Assembly (NCBI GenBank): GCA_018398585.1
Contig: JAGTTD010000010.1
Coordinates: 4,915,501-4,979,500, forward strand
From: Simmondsia chinensis
Lineage: Eukaryota > Streptophyta > Magnoliopsida > Caryophyllales > Simmondsiaceae
Length of the DNA: 64,000 bases
Direction: 5' to 3'
Shown here: in pieces, positions 1-10,155 of the stretch
Layout: every line of letters starts with the position of its first letter
Position numbering within the stretch: position 1 is the first letter of the stretch
Position numbers and translations under genes: made by a program
The notes under the pieces: generated by a model
The model's input: the letters and a program-made list of their open reading frames with translations, nothing else
Databases searched by the model: none
Told to the model about the DNA's origin: nothing

Positions 1-420
1 AATTTCTCTTCCAAAGACATTAAACGGCATCGGATATTTATGTGATAATAGTAGCCGAATCGGACAAAAGTAATTTTTATTTTCTACATAAAATTTTACA
101 ATTAGATTATATTACCTTAAATACTAACTTCCTTTTATGGTTGTTATATTGTAAACTCAAGGAATTGTTGCAATTCCCAAAAAAAAAAAAAAAAAAAAAA
201 AAAAATGTTAAGAAAAGAAGAAGCATTGTAAACCACACACTTGATAGCCAACCATAGAGGAAGAAACACATAATATACCTGTGAGCTAGCTATGCGAAAG
301 ACAATAACTAACATGTAAAATAAAAAGTAATTTTTTATTTTTATATTCTATGTCAAAATAATTTATAAATCAATCTTCATATTTCAAAAAAATTACCCAA
401 TGGTGTAGTATAAATAGGGA
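1..420. other. AT-rich spacer, no gene seen
   Basis: AT-rich intergenic DNA with a pure A run at about 180-204. The small open frame across it reads through the A run as lysines and has no recognisable domain, so I do not call a gene. Confidence 0.6.
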
Positions 421-555
421 GTTATTATTTTCATGACAAAAAATATTATTATCAGAGTAATAATATAACTTATAAATAATAAGAATCACAAAATTGCGTT
501 GAAAACTACGATCAGACTATGGTAATAATAATTTTGCCGCGATAATAACATTACC
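421..555. mobile_element. MITE family A, copy 1
   Basis: A short element of about 135 bp with imperfect terminal inverted repeats: GTTATTATTTTCATGAC at the left, and the reverse complement of the right end reads GGTAATGTTATTATCGCGGC. Its centre (cttataaataataa) matches copy 2 at 1592-1729, and the ends match copies at 15047 and 22487. There is no coding capacity. The superfamily is not determined because I see no certain TSD. Confidence 0.5.
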
Positions 556-1591
556 CTATAAATAACCCCACACACATATCTTGGGTATGTTTGTTTTGAC
601 TACAATTTAGATACCTAGGCTCTGTTTGGTTGAAATGAAAATATTTTTCTTATACAAATTTTTTTTTTATAAATATATTTATTATGAAATATTTTTTTCT
701 TAAAATTTTGTGTTGCTTTAGCTAAGGAAAAAATATCATTATGTGCAATCATATAGGATTTTTGCTTAATTAAGTTAGAATGGAAGGGGGTTTTTTTTTT
801 GTGATAGATATGAGGATAAGATCCTCAGAAGAAATAAAGTATTCTTCAAGAATACGTGAGCTAAAGAGGAAAAAAAAGAGTGGGGGTGGAATGGATCCTA
901 AAACTAGGGTGCAAGTCATAATTGGGGTTAAAAACCGCCCGCTTTGCCTATGGTCCACCGCTGGGATCACAGTCTAGGAACATGATTGTTACAAGCATGT
1001 AAGTCGAGTAGCGCGAGACCTAGTGGAATTGGAACTGCTAATAGACAAGACACACAATCTGTAAAAGTCTTCCATACAATGATGAATGAATATATTTGGG
1101 CATCCACAATGATGTAAGGAATTAAGGTAAGGTAGTGAAAGAAAATATCATTCTTTCTTGTAAACGGGAAGTTGAGTTTTTTAGAGAGAAAAATATTTTT
1201 TTGTCAAAGGATTAGTAAAAATGTGGTTAAGATATTTTGTGTCCGTTAGTTTTTACTTATTTTTTCTTATAATCCCTTTTTTATCTTTTATTTTTGCTTT
1301 CATATGGGTTAACATAGGACTCATTTGTACCGATTATCTTTTTGTATTACAATTTTATCGATAATTATCGGATTAAAAAAAAAAGAGTGGTTAGGTAAGA
1401 AAGATTACTAAAAAAGAAAAAAAAAAAAAAAAAAAAAAGGTGGAGATTCGAGGAGGAGTCAGGTAAGGATTAAATAAGCCTAAGCACATGACAACCACGT
1501 GTTGCTGAGCTGGGCTTCACCCAATCACATCACATCTCTCCTCTCTCATCTTACCAAACCACCCCCCTATCTACCCCTGTCAAATTTTCCT
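556..1591. other. AT-rich spacer
   Basis: No supportable gene. It contains T-rich and A-rich tracts (for example about 1421-1438) and two short opposed open frames near 770-977 that overlap each other and show no protein similarity I recognise. Confidence 0.5.
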
Positions 1592-1729
1592 TACAAAATA
1601 TTATGATCAGAATAATAATAATAATAATAATTATAATATAACTCATAAATAATAAAAATTATAAAATTATTTTAAATATTATAGCGTTATTCTGACAATA
1701 ATAATTTGCTCTGTTGACAACATTATCCT
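1592..1729. mobile_element. MITE family A, copy 2
   Basis: About 138 bp, AT-rich, with an (AAT)n expansion at about 1611-1632 in the left half. The centre (actcataaataataa) and right end (ACAATAATAATTTGCTC, then GACAACATTATCC) match copy 1. It is non-coding. Confidence 0.5.
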
Positions 1730-2177
1730 TTTTATAGCCTTTTCTTTCATTTTAACATTACAGGTGTCATGTGGAAATCACTCGTCATAGTACAATTTAC
1801 TAACTTACAAGGAATAATTCCACCTAATGAATCAGATGGACTACAAAGAGGACGTGAGGACCAAACATTGTCGCCTAATCTATAGCTATATTCGTTTATC
1901 TAAAACTATGGTTGAATTTGATGTTTTTTCATGTGCTTTCTGTTGACACGATATCCTGAAAAATTTTCTGAATCTACCACGGAGAAATGAAATTCTCATT
2001 ATAAGCATTGATTACAATCTCGTTACCGACTTCTACGTGATTCGCATTGTGACTTGGGTATTTATTCCTTTTTGTTTGGCCACTCTGCCCTTGTCTCCCC
2101 TCTGTACTCTGTTTGTTGGCATGAGGGTCCTCTCTTGTGCACTCAATTATTAATAAATAAACTTAGCCCTTTCACTA
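1730..2177. other. Spacer, nothing recognised
   Basis: Unique-looking intergenic sequence. I see no open frame with a recognisable domain and no inverted repeat. Confidence 0.4.
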
Positions 2178-2430
2178 TAGTTCATTTACCAAGTACTAAA
2201 GCATCAGATTCCAATAGAATTCTAAAGTTAAATGTGTTTGGGCGAGAGTAGTACCAGGATGAGTGACCTCCTGGGAAATCATCGTGTTGCCAGCCCTATA
2301 AGGTTGGGGGTCATCGGAAGCAGCATCTCGCCAGGGTTACATCCTGAAGGAGTAAGGTTGCGTACATCTATCCCTCCCAGACCTTTTTTATGCGGAAGCC
2401 CTTGAGGCATTGGGTCTGTTGTTGTTGTTG
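2178..2430 (+). mobile_element. 5S rRNA-headed SINE, full-length copy S1
   Basis: The first about 120 bp (2178-2297) align along their length to plant 5S rRNA, including the box A region (near AGTTAAATGTGTTTGGG), GGCGAGAGTAGTACCAGGATG and the box C region GTGACCTCCTGGGAA. A body of about 115 bp follows (AGGTTGGGGGTC, then CGTACATCTATCCCTCCCAG), resembling the 3' part of plant Au-type SINEs. It ends in a (GTT)n tail at 2418-2430. The 5S part would supply an internal RNA polymerase III promoter (family knowledge). It is diverged and so probably old. Copy S2 at 30687 has the same two-part structure. Confidence 0.7.
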
Positions 2431-2511
2431 AAAGTTAACTCTTTCACTAATAGAGAATTTATATACTCTCAAATATTTAAAATAAAAATTAAAAGATAAA
2501 AAAAAACATAA

Positions 2512-2981
2512 TGTCAGGAAAATGTCTCAAAATATACTTGGTATTTTAGCAGGGATGCCGTGAGTATGTCGATCGATCGGGGGAAGCATCGATCGATCGG
2601 ACACAAACGCAGAATTTAAGGAGAATTGCCGTAGCTGGGCCGATCGATCGGGACTCCCCGATCGATCGGGAACCGCGTTTTCTGCACGGCTATAAATATG
2701 GATGTAGGGTTACATCACAAGCTATCCAAATTCACGAGAGGTATTACCCTAGCAGCGCCGCCAATAAAAATTGAGTGAGAGAGAGATATTGTAATTCTTC
2801 TTTTGATTCAATAATAAAAGCTCCGATCTTCGCCCGTGGTTTTCTCCCCTTTCGATTGTAAAGGGGTTTCCACGTAAATCATTGTGTCGATTGTTTCTTT
2901 TCACTTTTAGTCCATTTATTTCTCGATTTGTCGTGGTATTTGATTCGATTGCATACCGGGAGAATTATTTATTTCCACACA
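2512..2981 (+). repeat. Copia-1 5' LTR
   Basis: Starts TGTCAGG and ends CACACA. U3 holds four CGATCGATCG-type palindromes (2570-2580, 2590-2600, 2640-2651, 2657-2670), followed by a TATA box (TATAAATA, 2692-2699), a GA-rich stretch and an AATAAA at 2813-2818. The order palindromes, TATA, poly(A) signal is shared by all LTRs of this family in the window. Confidence 0.9.
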
Positions 2982-2984
2982 AAT

Positions 2985-2997
2985 TGGTATCAGAGCC
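2985..2997 (+). promoter_or_regulatory. Primer-binding site of Copia-1
   Basis: TGGTATCAGAGCC lies four bases past the LTR end. This is the standard complement of the 3' end of plant initiator tRNA-Met used to prime minus-strand synthesis in copia elements. Confidence 0.85.
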
Positions 2998-3017
2998 TGG
3001 TTATTCGAATTGATATA

Positions 3018-4294
3018 ATGGCATCAGGTATTAAGACCGAGGTAGAGAAGTTCAATGGTCAGGGAAGCTTCAGCTTATTGCAAGTCCGTGTGAAAGGACT
3101 TCTGACTCAGAACGGCTTGAAGAAAGCACTGGAGGGGAAAGAGAAGAAACCCAAGACTATGACCGAGGCACAATGGGAAGAGATGGATGATAAGGCTCTC
3201 ACGGCGATACAGATGTGTTTAGCTGATGATGTTCTGTTAGAGGTTTTGGAGATGAAAACCGGAAAGGAGTTATGGGAGAAATTATTAGACAAGTTTTGCC
3301 ACAAGTCAGTCTCCAACAAACTCGCAGTGAAGCGACGATTATTCACTTTCCGTATGACAGAAGGTACATTCTTTAAAAACCATCTTAGCGAGTTTACCTC
3401 TATTATACAAGAATTAAAGGAATTGGATGATGTCCCTAAGGGCGAGGATCAAGCTATGTTATTACTGTGTTCACTTTCTAATTTGTATAAGGGCTTCGTA
3501 GAAAGCATGATATACGGGGGTAGGCCGACCATTACTGTTGATGAGGTGAAAAGAAACCTTGTGAGTAAAGAACAGGTAGATAGGGACTTATCTAACTCGG
3601 TGAAACTCAGGTATTGGTTTGCAGGTGAGAGATAAACCAGAACATAGGGGATCCAATGGAGGAAAAAAGTCTAGGTCTAAATCTAGACATAAGAACCTGT
3701 CGTACCATTACTGTCACAAGAAAAGGGCACATAAAGAAAGATTGTTACAAGTACAAAAATAAATTGAAAGAGGGTAACAGGGGTGACCAGGGCAAAGATA
3801 AGTCCGCTGAGGCTAGTGTTGTAGAGGATGATAGTGATGGGGAGTTTCTATTAGTTGTTGATTCTCAATCCAGGCCCAAGGATAAGTGTGTCATGGATTC
3901 GGATTGTTCATATCACATTACTCCAAATAAAGACTGGTTTTCCACGTATAAGTCTATACAGGGTGGAGTTGTTTTGATGGGTAATGATGCTGCTTGTAAG
4001 GTAGTCGGGATTGGGACAATTTTTGTGAGAATGTTTGATGGGGCTATTAGAACCTTGAGTGATGTACATCACGTCCCGGACTTAAAGAAGAACTTAATTT
4101 CTTTAGGTACCCTTGAGTCTAGTGGGTACAAGTACACTGCTGAAGGTGGAGTCATGCGGGTCAGTAAGGGTGCTTTAGTTGTGATGAAAGGGAATATGGT
4201 TGGTACTTTGTATGAGCTTGCAGGTACTATCGTGACAGGTTCAGTTGCTGTTTCCACATCTGTTATGACAGATGCAGAGATCACAAGACTGTAG
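3018..4294 (+). pseudogene. Copia-1 gag and protease remnant
   Basis: The start is set at the ATG at 3018, just after the leader; the upstream in-frame extension lies in the LTR. The N-terminal half is a copia gag (UBN2-type) domain: EVEKFNGQGSF, then LTQNGLKKAL. The tryptophan seen at this site in Copia-3 (LWQV) is LLQV here. A stop and frame change occur near 3620-3640. The CCHC zinc knuckle is damaged by an extra A in the A run near 3720, leaving only GHIKKDC in frame. The protease site reads DSDCSYH where Copia-3 has DSGCSYH, so the catalytic D-S-G motif is altered. The frame ends at TAG (4292-4294), where relatives have TGG. Confidence 0.8.
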
Positions 4295-5224
4295 CACATG
4301 AGAATGGGTCACATTGGTGATAAGGCATTTTCTGAGCTGAGTAAGAGGGGAATGCTTTATGGTCAGTCAACAGGACTGATGGAATTGTGTGAGCACTGTG
4401 TGTATGGGAAGCAAAAAAGAGTCAGCTTCAAGTCAGCAGTGCATCAGACAAAGGGAACGTTAGATTACATACATTCCGATCTGTGGGGACATTCCAGAGT
4501 GGCTTCTAAAGGTGGGTCCAAGTATCTTTTAACGTTTACTGATGATTATTCACGTAAAGTTTGGGTATATTTTCTGAAGCAGAAAAATGAAGTGTATGCT
4601 ATCTTCAAGAAATGGAGGATTCTGCTTGAAAAACAGACAGGGAAGTCGATAAAGAGGTTGAGGAATAATAATGGTCTTGAGTTCGTTGAAGGTGACTTCA
4701 CACGATTTTGTGAAGACCAGGGTATGGTCAAACACAGGACATGTACAGGTCGACCTCAGCAGAATGGAGTGGCTGAAAGATTGAACAGGATGTTACTTGA
4801 GAAGGCTCGATGTATGCTTTCAAATGCAGGCTTGAAAAGAGAATGGTGGGCAGAAGCAGTTAGCATGGCTTGCTATCTTGTGAACATGACACCGCATTCT
4901 TCATTACAGATGAAGACACCCGAGGAGGTATGGTCTGGTTCTACTTCTGATTATTCTCAGATTAAAGCATTGGGTTGTCCTGCATATGCATATGTTAATG
5001 ATGGAAAGTTGGAGCCTAGGGCCAAGAAATGCATCTTTCTTGGTTATTCGTCAGGTGTGAAGGGATATAGATTGTGGGATCCTAGTGCTCAGAAGTTTCT
5101 GACTAGTAGAGATGTTACCTTTGATGAGCCTGCTCTACTACATCCGCCACACACATCCTCCATTGACAGTGATACAGTTCAGGTTGAGACACCTGATATT
5201 ACAGAGATACAGTCAGATCAGTAG
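4295..5224 (+). pseudogene. Copia-1 integrase remnant
   Basis: It reads in the same frame as the protease after the TAG. A GAG-pre-integrase segment (HMRMGHIGD, then CEHCVYGKQ, a zinc-binding HHCC region) is followed by the integrase core. HSDLWG carries the first catalytic Asp and NGVAERLNR the catalytic Glu. The second Asp is lost: the segment reads LRNNNGLEF where relatives keep TDNGLEF or close variants. The frame ends at TAG (5222-5224), where the related copy keeps CAG. The protein would be catalytically dead. Confidence 0.8.
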
Positions 5225-6977
5225 GTTGTTCAGCTAGAGAGTATTCCAGCACCTCAGGTACGGGTTTCTGATGTTTTTATTGATAATGCAGAAAAAGGTC
5301 AGCAAGTGGAGTATAACACTATAGCTGGTGGTAGACCGAGGAGACAGATCAGGCCTCCAGAGAGATATGGGTATGAGGAGATGATTGCTTATGCCCCCAC
5401 TACTACTGAGTCTTTAGATGACAGTGAGCCGACTTCGTATTAAGAGGCTGTATCGAGATCAGATGCTAGGGAGTGGCTCGTTGCTATGAATGAAGAGATG
5501 TAGTCTCTTCATAAGAATCAGACATGGGAACTGGTGAAGCCTCAAATAGGGAAAAGACCGATAGGTTGCAAATGGGTCTTCAAAAGAAAAGAGGGCATCC
5601 TCGAGTTGAAAATGCAAGATACAAGGCACGTTTGGTAGCTAAAGGCTACAATTAGGTACAAGGTGTTGATTTTCATGATATATTCTAACCTGTAGTTAGA
5701 CATACTTCAATTCGTGCGCTTTTGTCTTTAGTTGCTATGCATGACTTAGAGCTTGAGCAGTTAGATGTAAAGACTGCATTTTTGCATGGTGAACTAGAAG
5801 AAAGTATCTATATGCATCAGCCCGAGGGTTTCATTGTAGAAGGAAAGGAAGATCATGTATGTTTGCTTAAGAGGTCTTTATATGGTTTGAAGCAATCTCC
5901 TAGACAATGGTATAGGAGATTTGATCAGTTCATGACAGGTCATGGGTACATCAGGAGTAAGCACGACAGTTGTGTGTACTTCAGAAAGACTGATTCAGGC
6001 TTTGTTTATTTGCTTTTGTACACTGATGATATGCTGATTGCAGCACGAGACATGAAGGATGTTGATGACTTGAAATCTATGTTAAAGAGTGAGTTTGAGA
6101 TGAAAGATCTTAGAGCAGCTAAGAAGATCTTAGGCATTAAAATTTGTAGAGACCGAAAAGCCAGAAAATTATACTTATCTCAGGAGAAGTATATTGAGAA
6201 GGTGTTAGACATGTTTCATATAAAGGATGCTAATCCACGCCCTTAGTAGCTCACTTTAGGCTCTCAGCATTAGATTCGCCTCAGACTGAGGAGGATGCCA
6301 GGTATATGTCTCAGATTCCCTATTCCAGTGCAGTGGGCAGTATTATGTATGCAATGGTTTGCACGTGTCCAGATATTGCTTTTGCAGTGAGCAGAGTTAG
6401 TAGGTACGTGGCGAATCCAGGTAGAAAGCACTGGCGTGCCGTAAAGTGGATTCTCAGGTATCTTCGTGGAACTTCTGATATTTGTTTGGAATATGGGAAA
6501 AGTAAGTATTGTTTGGTTGGGTATGTATATTTTGATTTTGGTGAAGACCTCGATAAGAGGAAGTCCAAATCGGGGTATGTGTTTTGTTTAGGTGACACAG
6601 CTATCAGTTGGAGAGCGTGTCTACAGTCTGTTATAGCACAGTCTACTACCGAGGCCGAGTATATGGCAGTGACAGAAGCATTCAAAGAAGCCCTCTGGTT
6701 GAGATGTTTGATCAGTGAAATCAGTGTTGAGCAGGGCACAGTTAGAGTCTACTGTGATAACCAATCCGCCATTCACCTAGCGAAAGATCAGATGTCACAT
6801 CATGACAGAACGAAGCATATAGATGTGAAGCATCATTTTATCATAGATCTGATTGACAAGCGGAAGGTGGAGTTGAAAAAGATTAGGACTGAGGACAATC
6901 CAACTGACATATTCACTAAGATTCTACCAGGGAGCAAATTCGAGCATTGCTCGAATTTGGTGGGTCATTCAGTTTGA
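5225..6977 (+). pseudogene. Copia-1 reverse transcriptase and RNase H remnant
   Basis: The start of RVT_2 (about 5500-5720) contains several stops. An open piece at 5722-6246 carries ELEQLDVKTAFLHGELEE and the catalytic box as YTDD rather than the usual YVDD seen in Copia-3 and Copia-4. A frame change near 6240 separates the RNase H piece (6306-6977), which has TEAEYMAVTEAFKE, CDNQSAIHLAKD and KHIDVKHHFI. Its first acidic region reads YVYFDFG where relatives have YVDSDYG. It is nonfunctional as it stands. Confidence 0.85.
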
Positions 6978-7044
6978 TGTGTGTTAGCCCCGGTTGAGGG
7001 GGCGTTGGTGGAGAAGGTGGAGTTATTTTATTGTTGATATTTAT

Positions 7045-7064
7045 TTTGAGCCAAGGTGGAGATT
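7045..7064 (+). promoter_or_regulatory. Copia-1 polypurine tract
   Basis: The purine-rich stretch AAGGTGGAGA lies immediately before the TGTTAG start of the 3' LTR, the usual plus-strand priming site. The same tract precedes the 3' LTRs of Copia-3 and Copia-4. Confidence 0.75.
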
Positions 7065-7522
7065 TGTTAGAAAAATGTCTCAAAATATACTTGGTATTTT
7101 AGCAGGGATGTCGTGAGGATGTCGATCGATCAGGGGAAGCACCGATCAATCAAAACAAGCTCAAAATTTAAGAAGAATTGCCGTAGCTGGGCCGATCGAT
7201 CGGCGATGGGGAACCGCGTTTCCTGCGTGGCTATAAATATGGACGTAGGGTTACGTCACAAGCTAACCAAATTCATGAGAGGTATTCCCCCAGCGGCGCC
7301 ACCAAAACAAATTGAGTGAGATAGAGATATTGTAATTCTTCTTTTGATTCAATAATAAAAGCTCCGATCTTCGCCCGTGGTTTTCTCCCCTTTCGATTGT
7401 AAATGGGTTTCCACGTAAATCTTTGTGTCGATTGTTTCTTTTCTCTTTTAGTCCATTTATTTCTCGATTTGTCATGGTATTTGATTCGATTGCATACAGG
7501 GAGGATTATTTATTTCCGCACA
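7065..7522 (+). repeat. Copia-1 3' LTR
   Basis: Matches the 5' LTR but is visibly diverged. Of the four palindromes, one is intact (7192-7203), two are reduced by C-to-T or G-to-A changes, and the fourth is lost through a short deletion. It ends GCACA, followed by the target duplication CATAA. Confidence 0.88.
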
Positions 7523-7953
7523 CATAAAAATACCAAAATTTCTCAAGGGCGGTGATGCGGCCAGCATCCTGGCTCTCTTGGCAAGAAGTTAAGACAGCTT
7601 GTATCTCGGTGAGATGAAGGGTGGGTGAGTAGGGATACAACTTGGGCAGAGGAATTTAACTTTGAAGAGGGAAGTTTGATGTAGATTAGAAGATAGGGTT
7701 ATTTATCTGTTTAATTTTTAGTCTTTAAGTATATACTGAAAAGCTCCCCTATTTTAAAAAGGGTGACTGATTAGGATTTGGCATTCAATTTCCCAGTTTT
7801 CAATTATCTTTATGTGTTCTTTCTCAATTCTCGTGTTGTGAGAATTAAGATTAAAATTTTCTCTTTATTTTTTATTCGCTTTAGTAATAGAAATTTAAAG
7901 AAAGACTGTTAAATCCTTCCGTTCCTAATTTTCATCTTTTTAGCACTGTATCA
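7523..7953 (+). mobile_element. Truncated 3' end and LTR remnant of another LTR element (probably gypsy)
   Basis: A purine tract (GAAGAGGGAAG, about 7662-7673) is followed by TGATGTAG at 7677. An AT-rich LTR-like body with TATA-like and poly(A)-like motifs follows, ending near CACTGTATCA (7944-7953). I find no partner LTR in the window, so this is inferred from the PPT-LTR layout only. Copia-1 lies directly upstream. Confidence 0.4.
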
Positions 7954-8562
7954 GGTTGCACACTATTTTTTTTAAATATGTATTGATCCTTCAAATGTAC
8001 TAGGTACACTATAATTGTTAAGAACTTTACATGCGATCAGTTTAATACGAAACCCACATTGGAGTTTGGAGAAATAAAAGATCAACGTATAAGCCCAATG
8101 AGCTACTTCATCAAATGACGGTCGGTTTTATAATAAAACCTTACTTGAACTTACATGTAAACCTCATATATTCAAACTTTGTGAGTTGGGTCTAAGCTCC
8201 AGTGAGATTTTCACAATAACATACAAAGTTTATTTTTATTTTCCGATTTCATGGGATACCTCAAGCTCTGTTTTTATGGATGTGCTGGCATTTGTACTGC
8301 GAGTTTCCTCGCTAATTATAAACTGCTGGAGCTACAAGGACAGTTACTTATTTGATTTGAATTTAGGTGCAATATTAATTTTTCATATATTTAAAAAAGT
8401 GAATGAATATAATAAATGATGAAATAAGTTAGGAAATTAGGGAAAAAGGCCGGCTAAGATAGGGACTTGGATGAGGCAGCAATGCCAATCAGTTAAGTTT
8501 ATAATACCCAACTGACGTTGACCCCCTTAAATTTAGGCCACCCTTTTTCTTATTAAATAATT
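7954..8562. other. Spacer with retroposon-like scraps
   Basis: No gene. About 8225-8330 resembles the 3' ends listed at 14640 and 53945 (GGCATTTGTACTGCGAG, then CGCTAATTATA), suggesting a LINE-like 3' end. About 8035-8130 resembles spacer near 15540-15680 only loosely. Confidence 0.3.
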
Positions 8563-8943
8563 AGGATATTTATGTTAAAAGTCCCTATACTTAATCTATT
8601 ATATTAATTTAGTCTTTATATTTTTAATTGGGTTAATTTATTTTTTACAATTCAAAATATATCAATTTGGTCTTTAAAGAGAAATTTATGTTAAGTTTTT
8701 AATAAAATTTTTAATAGTTTAGCCACGAATTGGATTAAATTGAGTAAACAGATTAATTTATAATAAATCACTTACATCTAATATAATTTTACCGTTCAAA
8801 ATTACGCCATTAACATAACTTAAATTTGACCAAAGTACTAAATTGACACATTTTGCATTGTTTAGGGACTAAATTGACACAATTAAAAGTACAAGGACCA
8901 AATTGACAAAATGAACAAAGTACAAGGACCTTTGGCGTAAATA
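8563..8943. mobile_element. Long-TIR non-autonomous element, family C copy 1
   Basis: The right end, reverse-complemented (TTTACGCCAAAGGTCCTTGT), mirrors the left end (TTTATGTTAAAAGTCCCTAT). Both are followed by repeats of the phrase caatttagtc/caatttggtc. It is AT-rich and non-coding. The long TIRs suggest a Mutator-like MITE. A second copy lies at 21715. Confidence 0.55.
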
Positions 8944-9357
8944 AGCTGAAATAATTTTATATATCTAAGTTTAGTAATAAAGTTATATCTTGAGTTGTAT
9001 TAAAAATGCAATTTAAATTGAACTATTATCTAAGAACATAGGTCTAAGCCACTTTATTTATGAGATTGTTTTAAGAACTTTGTGTTTGATCAGATTATTG
9101 GTTATTTTATTTGTCCTTTTTAAGATGGTAAGGAGTACAATATGGTCTTAATAAGGGTTACCAACAACTAGAAAAAAGAGAAAACGAACTTCGAAACCAA
9201 GAATACTTAGAGGATGGGTAGCATAACCACTACACTAAACTCAAAGGTTCAAACATACTACTTGTTTCCCTCCCTTTGTATCGATAGTAAAGTTGCTGAA
9301 GTTCGGTTGATGCACATATGACTTCCGGGGGGAAGGAAAAACTCTTCCTTTATTTTA
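8944..9357. other. Spacer, nothing recognised
   Basis: AT-rich intergenic sequence without a recognisable open frame or repeat. Confidence 0.4.
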
Positions 9358-10155
9358 GGGTTATTTACATTTAGTGCCTTAACGTTAATGAAAATAATAA
9401 AAGGGCCCCTAACCTTATTTATTTATTTTTTTTTTAATGCCTTAGATTTTCTTTGTATTATTAAATAGGACCCTCACTGGCGTGATAATATCATATTCCA
9501 GGGTAAAAACTGACGTGACAGATCACTTTAAATATCTATGACAACGTATTGAAGAAAATACCCCTCTTTTCTCTTTTATTTTTATTTTTTTAAAAAAAGA
9601 AAAACCCCATTTCAAGCCGTTAATACCCCTTCACTTTAGTGGTAATTAAAGTGATCTATCACGTCAAGTGGGTTATTTCATCAAAATACTGTTGTGAGTA
9701 TTTAAAGCTACCATCCACTTCAGCTTTCTCCCCATAACTTGATGTCACGACACCAAAAATGGTTCTATTTATTAATACAAAGAAAATCTAAAGTAATAAA
9801 AAATAAATCAAAAGGCCAAAGCCATTTTATTATTTCCATAAATATTAGATTTTTAAAACGCAAATAACCCTTTCTTTTTTTAATAATTGAAGTGCAAGCC
9901 CAAAACCAAAACAGTGTAAGGCAGGACCGAAAGATAAAAGACCAACTACACCAACAGAAAACCACCACCTTACCAACATAGCACCGCAGAAAATCATAAA
10001 AAACCACCCACATACCGAACCACAAACAAAAAAAAGGGTAAATAACCCTTTATTTTATTTTGGAAAAAACTTAGGGACCTTTTTAATAATTCAAAAAGTT
10101 CAGGGTACTTTTTATTATTTTCAAAAACGTTGGAATACTAAAATATAAATAATCC
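9358..10155. mobile_element. Long-TIR non-autonomous element, family D
   Basis: The left end (GGTTATTTACATTTAGTGCC, then AATGAAAATAATAAAAGG) matches the reverse complement of the right end (GGATTATTTATATTTTAGTA, then TTGAAAATAATAAAAAG) over about 100 bp. A secondary inverted pair (TGACGTGACAGATCACTTTA near 9510 and TAAAGTGATCTATCACGTCA near 9646) gives a further fold-back. The open frame at 9765-10025 (minus) has no domain and is not called. Confidence 0.55.

Larger units (their letters stand above)
2512..7522 (+). mobile_element. Copia-1: full-length Ty1/copia LTR retrotransposon, decayed
   Basis: LTRs at 2512-2981 and 7065-7522 flank gag, protease, integrase, RT and RNase H remnants in the Ty1/copia order. 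The 5-bp target duplication CATAA (2507-2511 and 7523-7527) is perfect, so both ends are intact. The PBS follows the 5' LTR and a purine-rich tract precedes the 3' LTR. The reading frame is broken by frameshifts and stops, so this copy cannot make its own proteins. RT and gag motifs suggest the Tork/Tnt1-like lineage (inference). It is the same family as Copia-3 (31492) and Copia-4 (43251). Confidence 0.93.

Noticed and set aside
2178..2297. A functional 5S rRNA gene
   Set aside because: Many substitutions from the plant 5S consensus, single copy, and fused to a SINE body that recurs elsewhere.
2560..2671. Restriction-modification or bacterial GATC regulatory sites
   Set aside because: The context is a plant LTR. 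The palindromes are better read as U3 promoter units.
3107..3346. Minus-strand frames opposite copia gag and integrase
   Set aside because: Shadows of the plus-strand copia coding regions; the same mirrors occur in Copia-3 and Copia-4.
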